A DNA stretch of 64,000 bases from Ailanthus altissimus (Eukaryota; Streptophyta; Magnoliopsida; Sapindales; Simaroubaceae), in the NCBI GenBank assembly GCA_946807835.1, contig OX327704.1, positions 3,224,001 through 3,288,000 of the forward strand, read 5' to 3'. Shown here in pieces: positions 1 to 8,397 of this stretch; within the stretch, counting starts at the first letter, position 1; every line of letters begins with the position of its first letter. The notes beneath the pieces were generated by a model that searched no databases, was not told the origin of the DNA, and saw only the letters and a program-made list of their open reading frames with translations. A program made the position numbers and the translations under genes.

Positions 1-790
1 TTAATACTTGAACTCAATATGTATGCTTAATTGCCATATCTTTTGAATATTTAATAAAGTTAGTTCTTTGATATTCAAATTACATGATCTTAATGCTTTA
101 ATATATTTGGCCAATATATGGTGAATGAGTTGGTAATATTATTGATAAACTCGGAAGAGGAATCATAATATTTAGACCTAGGTAATTTGATGCATGATTG
201 TAGAGTAACATTCAATGTTGCATACGCAAGTTTCAATTTAGGATAGGAATATACCTAATTGGCATGTATGATCAATAAGACCTAATCTTAATGAATCTTA
301 ATTTATTACAAGTACCATAGGAATATAGGTATTTGGTAAATTAAGGTATACTTGCATGACATTGGAAGAGGCTTATGAATACATTAGTGTCTTGATCAAT
401 AACAAAGACTAAGGGAGTTAAATATTGAAGATTAATCATTAGAAAGCATATTGAGGGATAGTACTAATCCTAGATTTTCTATACATTGCTATCATCTAAT
501 TCTCTTTGCATTGTGTTTTGCTTTTATATTTTTTACATTTATTTTTAGATTTTTATTTTTCTGAATAATTATTAGAAAGAAATAATTTTAGTAATTGGTT
601 AAAAAGAATAAAGTATCCCTGTGGGTTCGACGTCCGACTTTATAAGTCCCTTTATTACTTATTACAATAGTGTATACTTGCACTTAATTTTAAGATATAA
701 AAATATCGCATCAGTTGTGTTGGGGTGCTAGCACCTCCTACTCGGCATACCTTGAAGGATCAAAGGTGTTGGGTAGGCCCCACACACTAT
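1..790. other. Unassigned AT-rich DNA with a possible retroelement end
   Basis: No coding frame of note. Around 605-715 there is a non-random stretch (ATCCCTGTGGGTTCGAC, then a run ending ATATCGCATCA) resembling sequence near the ends of some plant gypsy LTRs, but I cannot define an element. At about 790 the homology to the neighbouring Copia-A element stops abruptly, so this side is probably a deletion or insertion breakpoint. Confidence 0.3.
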
Positions 791-1814
791 ATCATACTAA
801 ACATCTATCCACTCTCTTACTCGCCTATCATGCAGTTTAAGTTTAACACTACCAATTTCCATCATCGGACATGCAACGTTATTACCCATTAACACCTTAC
901 CACTACTAATGGGCTGAAAATTTACAAATCAAGACTTGTGCTGGCACATGTAAAAAGTACAACTATAATCAAGGACCCATTGTTCAGTGTTCTTACCATA
1001 AGTAGCGATATGTGTCTCTACGCTGTCATAGCTATCATCATAGGCAAACGCAGTATCCGTTTTCTTCTTATCTTGTACTCTTTTCTTAGGACAGTCTTTT
1101 ATGAAGTGCCCCTCTTTCTTACGGCAATAGTACTTCCTATGAGTCATAGACTTCAATCTTGAGCCTTTTTTATTTTTATCTCTATAAGGGCTTTCCTCTT
1201 ATAGATAAACTTTCTACATTGTCCTCGATCTTGCTTCCCTAATAACTTTGAGTTTAATGATGATTTCACATCGTTCATCGTTAAACTCTCTCTGTTATAA
1301 AGTAGCGTATCAACAAAGCTCTCATAACTCTTGGGGAATGAACTTAGTAGGATAATTGCTCTATCTTCATCTTCTATCTTGATGTTGATAGACTCAAGAT
1401 CAAGAATGATCTTATTGAAGTCGTCTATACAATTTTTCATCGGCATCTCCCCTGACATGGATAGCTGATACAGCTTATTCTTTATAAGCAATTTGTTGGC
1501 CAATGATTTTGCACATAAAGAGAGTCAAGCTTCTTCCAAAGACCTATCGTCGTCGTCTCACCTGCTACTTCTCTTAGCACTTTATCGCTCAATGGTAGAA
1601 CGATTGTGCTATGAGCTCTTTCTTGAATGTCCCTTTTTTCTACTTCAGCTTTAGATGATTCTGGCATCTTCTCTTCATCACTAGATGGAGCTGTAGTCTC
1701 ATCTAATGTCGAGCCTAGCCTTTGGCTCACCAACAACTCCTTTACCTACATCTTCTACACATTGAAGTAATTCGTACCGTTGAATTTCTCTACCTTATAC
1801 TTGGGTGTGGCCAT
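791..1814 (-). pseudogene. Copia-A gag and start of protease, broken (minus strand)
   Basis: This is the 5' coding part of a Ty1/copia polyprotein. It begins at the ATG at 1812-1814 (MATPKYKVEKFNG), shortly after the LTR and primer site. The gag body, with SFPKSYESFVDTLLY and NDVKSSLNSKLLG, lies at 1153-1736 in two frames. A CCHC zinc knuckle follows (CRKKEGHFIKDCP, first Cys changed to Tyr), then the protease start where the usual DSGC reads DYSC. There are two in-frame TAG codons in the first 25 codons and several frameshifts, so it is dead. Reading inward, homology to the plus-strand copy at 62754-64000 ends at about 790, so integrase, RT and RNase H are missing. Family assignment is firm because the two copies align over gag, zinc knuckle and protease. 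Confidence 0.85.
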
Positions 1815-1830
1815 GTCTATTTAGAACCAA

Positions 1831-1842
1831 GCTTTGATATTA
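1831..1842 (-). promoter_or_regulatory. Copia-A primer binding site (degenerate)
   Basis: On the minus strand the sequence right after the LTR end reads TAATATCAAAGC. This is a decayed form of TGGTATCAGAGC, the copia site complementary to initiator tRNA-Met. It lies 3 bases from the LTR end (CAACA) and fixes element polarity. Confidence 0.7.
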
Positions 1843-1845
1843 ATT

Positions 1846-2518
1846 TGTTGAGGCAGAAGCATACAAACAAGCAATTTCATCCAATCAAATAGTGCAGCAA
1901 TTAATAAATTAAAAAGAGAAATGGTAGAAGAAGAATACACAACAACTTGCATGGTTCGGCAACTTGTCTACGTCTACAGCAGATCAAGATCACTCACTTT
2001 TCTTATTGAATCATAAGGCACTCACAAATTATGTCTTTTACAAGAAAGATCACAAAAAAATAAATCTCTCTTGCAACCTAGAGATTTTCTCTCACTAATA
2101 ACCACAAAGAAAGGTTTAATCACTAAGATTTCTTGGATTATTATAAAGATGTGTTTACAAACTAATTGAGAGCCTTTACATAGGCTTTAGGACGTCCTAG
2201 GTTTACCATAAACCTGTGGGAGTCGTATTAGGGAGTCCTAAAGTAAGTGGGAGACAAATAAGGAAGTCTCAAAATGAGAAACAAATTCTCGCGCTCAGCC
2301 CGGGGTGCCTAGGTGGGCGCACCAACACCTAGCGCCACGGTGCTCACATTCTGGTTTAGGCGCTGCGGCACCCACTCTTGGTCGTCGCGGCACTGTTGTC
2401 TGGCACTCTCTTTTTCGTCTTTTGCCTCCTTTTACGTTCGTCTTCAATTATAGTGCACCTTATGCACTTAATTATTTTTTAAATTATATCTCGATGATTT
2501 TGAATCAATATTCTCACA
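1846..2518 (-). repeat. Copia-A 5' LTR (minus strand)
   Basis: A 673-bp LTR running, on the minus strand, from TGTGAGAATATTG (2518) to CCTCAACA (1846). It matches the LTRs at 12510, 41186 and 62099 in order: a GC-rich block with CGCCGCGG-like motifs (2294-2395), a TATA-type region, then the R/U5 box near 1948-1980. It abuts a fragment of a MULE terminal repeat at 2523, so the copia probably inserted into a MULE copy. No second LTR or matching target duplication is visible on the truncated side. Confidence 0.8.
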
Positions 2519-2522
2519 TAAC

Positions 2523-2702
2523 TATTGAAGTAAATTTCTTATTTTTTTATTATTATTTTAATAAAATTAGTTTAATATTCTTTATTTCTACAAATTTGTA
2601 CATAGAATTTCTAATCTACGACGTTTGTTGATATATTTTAAGCATCAAATCTATTTAAATCTAAGTAAAAGAGTTTGAAATATGTTTTGGGATGTTAGGG
2701 CC
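2523..2702. mobile_element. Fragment of MULE terminal inverted repeat
   Basis: About 180 bp closely matching the inner part of the MULE arm at 4928-5104 (same orientation) and the opposite arm at about 6760-6930 (inverted). Shared text includes AATTTCTAATCTACGACGTT and AGTTTGAAATATGTTTTGGG. It starts beside the Copia-A LTR and breaks at 2702, so it is a remnant of a second MULE copy. Confidence 0.8.
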
Positions 2703-2896
2703 AGATGGTTGGAGCTTCTCTGGTACTGACATTATCTGCATCTTTTTTTTTTATTTGTTCCTTTCATCTTTAAATTTCTGTAAACTTCTGAGGGGGTCGA
2801 GCTCAGCAAAAGGAAAAGAGTTCGGAGCAGCAGTAATGCACCGCCATCAGAGTCCAAATTGTCGATCCACGTTTTATTGGATTGAGGTAATAATGC
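2703..2896. other. Unassigned sequence between elements
   Basis: A normal-complexity stretch with one short open frame on the plus strand (2692-2907). I recognise no domain. It continues, after removal of the hAT-like insertion, at 4211. Confidence 0.3.
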
Positions 2897-2904
2897 ACTA
2901 TAAT

Positions 2905-4202
2905 TAGGGATGAGAGTGATTTAAATTTAAAATGAATATTTTTAAATTTAAATTTATATTTATTTAAAAAATTAAATTATTAAATTATTTTCAAATTTGT
3001 TTTGAGTTTAGAATTGTATTATTAAACTACGGATTTTTAGTGAATTTATAATTAATATAATAAAAAAATAAAATTTTAATTTTAATTTAATTAAAATTTT
3101 ATAAAATATAAGAATTAAAATAATATCAATTATAATTTTAAATTTAATTTTAATTACATTAAATGTTATAATTTTAGTTCTAATTTTAATTTTAATTACG
3201 TTAAATATTATAATTTCAAATTCAAATTCTATTTTAATTAAATTAAATATCATAATTTTAATTTTAATTATGTTAAATATTTTAATTTTAATTTCAATTT
3301 TGATTTCAACTACATTAAATGTTATAATTTCAAATCTAATTTCAATTTCAATTATGTTAAATATTATAATTTTGATTCGAATAGTGATTTCAGTTACATT
3401 AAATATTATAATTTCAAAGCTAATTTCGATTTTAATTATGTTAGTTACGTTAAATATTATAATTCTAATTCTAATTTTGATTTCAATTACGTTAAATGTT
3501 ATAATTTTAAATCCAATTTTAATTTTAATTACAATTATAATTCTAAATTCATTGTCAATTATGTTAAATATTTCAATTTCGATTCCAATTCTAATTTTAT
3601 TTACATTAAATATTATAATTCTAAATCTAATTTCAATTTCAATTGCAATAAATGTTATAATTTTAAATTCAAATTCAATTACATTAAATGTTATCATTCA
3701 AAATTCAATTTAAATTACGTTAAATATTTAATTCTAATGACAAGTACAATTCAATTACGTTAAATGTTATAATTCCAAATTCAATTTCAATTACATTAAA
3801 TAATAAATATTTTAATTCTAATTTCAATTAAGTTAAATGTTATAATTTCAATTTTAATTTTAATTACAATTATTAGTCTCTTTCAACTAATTTTATTTAT
3901 TTTTTATTGAACGATATGAGCGACGTCAAACTAAATTTAAACCTTTTGATGTGGGCTAATAACAAATAAAAAAAAATCAAATCATATTTTTATTTTTCTC
4001 TAAAAAAAATTAAAAAATGTCGTATGTGCGAATACCCATTGCGAGTATCTGCAAATTTTTCATCAAACCCGTACCCGTACTAAATCTATTATGAATTTTA
4101 ATTTTGTATACCAAATCCGTCTCAAACTTGCTTTAAACCTTCTCAAATCATTTTCAATGTAAACAAGTTTTAATTGATTTGTAAGTAATTTTGCCATCCC
4201 TA
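2905..4202. mobile_element. hAT-like non-autonomous element with 8-bp target duplication
   Basis: The ends are short inverted repeats: TAGGGATGAGAG at the left and, read inward from the right, TAGGGATGGCAA. They are flanked by ACTATAAT (2897-2904) and ACCATAAT (4203-4210), an 8-bp target duplication with one mismatch. TAGGG-type ends and 8-bp duplications are hallmarks of hAT elements. There is no transposase. Most of the interior (about 2930-3890) is an AT-rich degenerate array, followed by a unique 300 bp. Inference: a non-autonomous hAT derivative that carries or accumulated the array. Confidence 0.6.
3120..3890. repeat. Degenerate AT-rich tandem array
   Basis: Dozens of imperfect units built from short blocks such as TTACGTTAAATATTATAATT and TTTCAATTTTAATT. 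The conserved TTAAATRTTATAATT core recurs at intervals of roughly 36-54 bases. Because the units contain few stop codons, long open frames appear on both strands (3008-3697 minus, 3270-3713 plus). Their products are low-complexity I/N/F/K strings, not genes. A shorter patch of the same repeat is at 34970-35140. Confidence 0.8.
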
Positions 4203-4210
4203 ACCATAAT

Positions 4211-4550
4211 GCGCTGCCTTCAAAAGGTGGCATTACAAATATAGCCACTGCCTTCAAACAGTGGTGGTTACAACGACTCCCCTCACCGTTGAAGGGTGTC
4301 TTTGGTGAACTAATTGAGCTCCCCTTGCCGTTGTCATTGATCAGCAACATTAACCAACTCTGTTGCCTATTGATCAGTAATTGTCAACATTAACTAGATG
4401 TAGAAGGGTCGTCATCCAACCACTGCTATCAACAATCAATAACTAATGAAAGGAGCACAAGTTCTTATTTCATGCAGTAATAAGGCATAAAGGGAAACTA
4501 GTTCAACAAATCTAACAAAATCATACATAGGATGCTCTCTGGTATTACAA
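4211..4550. other. Unassigned spacer between hAT-like element and MULE
   Basis: Normal-complexity sequence with no recognisable domain, RNA gene or repeat. It is the continuation of the pre-insertion locus of the hAT-like element. Confidence 0.3.
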
Positions 4551-5578
4551 AAGAGTAATGCTAGGCTTCCGAAGTTGTATTCTAAAATTTGGATCCCAAC
4601 TATTATGGCAGCTTACCTGTCTTTGCCATCTCATCAAAGCCATTTATTTCATTAATGTAAAAGAAATCTAAATTAAATCCCTTATATTTTTGGACTTTTT
4701 AAATCTACGAAAAATGAGAATAAGTTTTCTATTCTTTCAAAATGAATGAATGCTTTTCTTTGACCTTACAAATTCTTCAGCACCTTCTTTACATTCTTTT
4801 GCTCTTCCACCAAAAAGGCTTATATCATCGTCTTCCTGTCAGCACTTCCATATAATAGTTTCAACAAAGGAGACTAAAGAGCTTGAATTACAAGAATTAG
4901 AAGATTGCGTACTTAAATCGGCATCAATTGAGGTAAATTTTTATTTTTTATTATTATTTTAATGAGATTGCTTTAATATTCTTTATTTCTACGAATTTGC
5001 ACATAGAATTTCTAATCTACGACGTTTGCTGATATATTTTAAGCATCAAATCTATTTAAATCTAAGTAAAAGAGTTTGAAATATGTTTTGGGGTGTTAGG
5101 GCTTAATTTATTGTTAAAGATGCTTAAGTTACATCTAATTTTGTGAATCACACTTTTTTCTAACTATTTTTTTTTCTCCTTAGGGTGATTGAAATATATT
5201 AGCAAGAATAAAATATATTTCTAACTCTTTTTTCCATGATGTCTGACATTTTTTTGAAAGCCCACAAGATCATGTGTTGTAATTCCTTGCTAGAAAAATG
5301 TTATAACCTTTTTATAGTGTAATTAAATTTCTTTTTCTTATTTTTTTGTTGCCCATGAACGTTTCCCTTACATTAAAGGTTTTACCACATAATATTTTTC
5401 TATGATCTTGCACAAATACTAGAATATCTGTTGTCTTTAATATTCTTAATTTGGGATTGAAGATGCTTATATTACATCATGTTGAGTAATCTTGTGAATC
5501 ACTCTTTTACTTAGGATGATTGTGAAAATGAAGTAGAAAAGCAACAAACGTTATAGAAGAAGTAGATAAGCCTAAACT
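4551..5578 (+). repeat. MULE left terminal inverted repeat
   Basis: Arm of the MULE, pairing with 6277-7320. The inner limit is set where GATAAGCCTAAA is still shared and the sequences then diverge. Confidence 0.8.
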
Positions 5579-5687
5579 GTCGGATAAGAAAGGTGTTCAT
5601 TTTCACTTTCAATTATTTGGCTAAAATGATTGTATGATCTTTCTGTTTGTCTTGATAATTTAATCAATCGATAACTATTTGTACTCA

Positions 5688-5750
5688 AATCGTATTGTCA
5701 TTGGTCTATTTGGGAAGATAGTTCCTAAAACTGTTGGTACTTTTATGTGT
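5688..5750 (+). pseudogene. Possible captured cyclophilin exon fragment inside the MULE
   Basis: The plus-strand frame reads NRIVIGLFGKIVPKTVGTFM. This closely resembles the start of the cyclophilin (peptidyl-prolyl isomerase) fold, where plant members have a G-R-I/V-V-I-G-L-F-G-K-x-V-P-K-T-x-E-N-F motif. Only about 20 residues are convincing; the flanks look like intron or decayed sequence and there is a stop after CIK. Lying in the MULE core, opposite in strand to the FAR1 fragment, it would fit a gene piece picked up by the transposon (Pack-MULE behaviour). The match was made by eye. Confidence 0.55.
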
Positions 5751-5824
5751 ATTAAATGAAAAATAGAAAATAGGGACTTTGTCGCTAATGGATTTGAATT
5801 TAATGCTTGTGAACCATTATTAAT

Positions 5825-6300
5825 AGCTTGAATATTTATAACTCTCATGTCCCCCAGCTTCAACCACAAAAGAATTAAAAATTTTATTTAACCTTATTCC
5901 AGCTCTATCATGTAGCTCTAATTTTCTCTTCACATATGACTTCACTATTCTATGGCTTTTAAAAAATCGAGCTTTGTTTGGCGCGCTAAGTTCATGATTA
6001 TGATCATACACAAGAAAACTTATTTGCCACTTCCCATTAAGGCGTATTGCTGCACCAAGTCTAGGCTTGCAATTCATTTTTGTTAAGGGATGAAATCTAA
6101 ATGCATTACTTGACTTTGATTTTGACCTGCCATTACATGAACAAGCAAAAGTCACTTATTGCACCTCCCCATCGTCTTCTTTGGTTGAGGTTATTTTAAT
6201 AATCTCAAACTCTTGTTTTCTTCCATACACTTTGTAGTATTCAAACAAGTCTTCGATTGTGTTAAAAATCATTCCCAATTTAGGCTTATCTTCTTCTTTT
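5825..6300 (-). pseudogene. FAR1/FRS-type DNA-binding domain fragment, truncated
   Basis: The minus-strand frame from about 6300 reads a FAR1 family N-terminus (GMIFNTIEDLFEYYKVYG, then FEIIKITSTKEDDGEVQ). It meets an in-frame TAA at 6156-6158 and continues at once as VTFACSCNGRSKSK, then NCKPRLGAAI, NGKWQISFLVYDHNHEL and FVVEAGGHE. This is the WRKY-GCM1-like zinc-binding module of FAR1-type proteins, with the Cys, Cys, His-Asn-His ligands visible (CSC, NCK, HNH). The family contains MULE transposases and domesticated light-signalling factors; here the setting inside MULE arms points to a transposase remnant. The catalytic MULE domain and SWIM zinc finger are absent. The stop codon and the shift after GGHE make it a pseudogene. 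Confidence 0.8.
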
Positions 6301-7320
6301 ATAACATTTGTTGTCTTTTCTACTTCATTTTCACAATCATCCTAAGCTAAATTACTCAACGTGATGTAATATAAGCATCTTCAATCCAAAATTAAGAATA
6401 TTAAAGACAACAGATATTCTAGTATTTGTGCAATCTCATAGAAAAATATTATGTGGTAAAACCTTTAATGTAAGGGAAACGTTCAGGGAAAAAAAAAGAA
6501 AAAGAAAATTAATTACACTATAAAAAGATTACAACATTTTTCTAGCATGTAATTACAACACATGATCTATGTGGACTTTCAAAAAAATTTCAGACATCAT
6601 GGAAAAAGAGTTAGAAATATATTTTAAGCTTGCTAATATATTTCAATCACCCTAAGCAAAGGAGAAAAAAAAAACAAAAATAGTTAGAAAAAAAGTATGA
6701 TTCACAAGATTACTCAACATGATGTAATCTAAGCATCTTCAACCCTAAATTAAGTCCTAACACCCCAAAACATATTTCAAACTCTTTTACTTAGATTTAA
6801 ATAGATTTGATGTTTAAAATATATCAGCAAATGTCGTAGATTAGAAATTCTATGTGCAAATTCGTAGAAATAAAGAATATTGAAGCAATCTCTTTAAAAA
6901 AATAAAAAAAAATAAGAAATTTATCTCAATAGATGCCGATTTAAGTACACAATCTTTTAATTCTTGTAATTCAAGGTCTTTAATCTCCATCGTTGAAACT
7001 ATTACATGGAAGTATTGTCAAGAAGAGGATGATATGAACCTTTTTGGTGGAAAAGCAAAAGATTGTAAAGAAGGTGCTCAAGAATTTGTAAGGTCAAAGA
7101 GAAGCATTCATTCATTTGTGAAGAATAGAAAACGTGTTCTCATTTTTCATAGATTTGAAAAGTTCAAAAGTATAAATTAGAAAAGTTAACGGGTTTAATT
7201 TAGATTTCGTTTACATTAACGAAATAAATGACTTTGATAAGATGGCAAAATAAGATAAATTGCCACATCACTTGGGATTCAAATTTTGGAATATAACTTG
7301 GGAAGCCTAGCTTTATTCTT
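6277..7320 (-). repeat. MULE right terminal inverted repeat
   Basis: Arm of the MULE, pairing with 4551-5578. The N-terminus of the FAR1-like fragment begins inside this arm, so part of the ancestral coding region has been absorbed into, or duplicated with, the terminal repeats. Confidence 0.8.
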
Positions 7321-8099
7321 TACTTGAACAATGGATGAAATTTAATTTTTCTGAGTGTTGAACGTGAAAAGTCAGCGTAAATACTCTTAAATAAAACGGC
7401 ACAGTTTTCTCCTTACTTATTTTTTATTTAACAGAACCATTTTACTAATCTACACCAAACGGTATCGTTTTACCCAAAGTTTGGTGCTATTTCTCCACTT
7501 TTATTTTCTAAAATATTCTTTTTTTTTTCTTTCCGATGCTAAAACAAAATGACGTCGACATAATTCAACATACGACATTGTTTTTCCAAATTCCAGGCAC
7601 TTTTTTTTCCAATTTTTATTTTTTCAACGTCCATTAAAACAAAACAGTGCTGTATTAATTATAAAATAAACAATAAGAATAAATTTTATTTAATCATACA
7701 TAAATATTATTTCGAGAAACTATATATCATAATTTTCACAAAATATAACAGTGTTAAGAAATGTTCCTTAATTTATAGTTTGAAACCAGAAGATAATGAA
7801 TAAAACTTGTGTTTCCCTTTTAGTCTCTTTTGATTTTTAAAGTAAATTTTTTTATTAAAACAATATATGATACTTTTATAGGTAGGTAGATGGCTAATTT
7901 TATTATGATTCACTTTCTATTAAGTAGAATTCTTTTAAAAATATAATTTCTTCACTCAATAAATTAAATAATTATTTTTTTATTATATTACATCTACTAA
8001 TATATTTAATATCAGCCATAAAAATTTACATTTTTCCATTAGGTTCATCTGACATTTTTTTTAAATAATTTAATACAATATTCATGAAATAGTTAAGAA
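7321..8099. other. AT-rich sequence, no gene seen
   Basis: No convincing coding frame. The right part (from about 7700) may be decayed 3' sequence of the minus-strand Copia-B element that begins at 11285, but I cannot follow protein similarity below about 8100 and no LTR is recognisable. Confidence 0.35.
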
Positions 8100-8234
8100 T
8101 AATACTAGTACGAGTCATAGAAGTTATATGTCATTATGTTGAACATACTTCTTCCATTGTACTATGATACTAATAGATAACTAATGCGGTCTATAACTGA
8201 GAATGATGAATAAAAGGTCAAACAATAATAATAA

Positions 8235-8252
8235 ATATTCACTATAGCTTTT
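8235..8252. repeat. SINE target-site duplication, left copy
   Basis: 18 bases identical to 8380-8397, flanking the SINE. Its last bases merge with the poly-T tail. Confidence 0.85.
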
Positions 8253-8379
8253 TTTTTTTTTGAAGGGGATTACAACATATTTCTATTTTCCGCACCACCT
8301 GGAGGGGAAGGGGGTTCGAACCCAGGTGGGGATGTGAGTCTTGGAGGAGCTCAGCCAACTAGGCTGAGCCCTCATGCTC
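8253..8379 (-). mobile_element. tRNA-derived SINE inserted in Copia-B
   Basis: On the minus strand the element reads as a tRNA-like head (CTCAGCCTAGTTGGCTGAG as the A-box region; GGGTTCGAACCC as the B box), a short body and a poly(A) tail (poly-T at 8249-8261 on the plus strand). It is bounded by a perfect 18-bp target duplication, ATATTCACTATAGCTTTT, at 8235-8252 and 8380-8397. Long perfect duplications plus poly(A) are signs of LINE-mediated insertion. It splits the Copia-B RNase H region, so it is younger than that copy's decay. Confidence 0.88.
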
Positions 8380-8397
8380 ATATTCACTATAGCTTTT
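8380..8397. repeat. SINE target-site duplication, right copy
   Basis: 18 bases identical to 8235-8252, directly after the SINE head. Confidence 0.85.

Larger units (their letters stand above)
4551..7320. mobile_element. Mutator-like element (MULE) with about 1-kb terminal inverted repeats
   Basis: The left arm (about 4551-5578) and right arm (about 6277-7320) are inverted copies of each other over their whole length, with scattered substitutions and small indels. The outer ends match as GCTAGGCTTCC at 4560-4570 and its complement at 7301-7311. The roughly 700-bp core holds a FAR1-type coding fragment (minus strand) and a short cyclophilin-like stretch (plus strand). Long inverted repeats plus a FAR1-type fragment identify a MULE; the transposase catalytic region is gone, so it is non-autonomous. 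I could not find a convincing 9-bp target duplication at these ends, so the exact termini may be off by a few bases. Confidence 0.85.

Noticed and set aside
3008..3713. Long open frames on both strands (229 and 147 codons)
   Set aside because: They are by-products of an AT-rich tandem array with few stop codons. The products are I/N/F/K-rich strings with no domain.
4551..4570. A 9-bp MULE target duplication at the outer ends
   Set aside because: The best pairing I could make (TATTACAAA against TACTTGAAC) matches only about five of nine bases.
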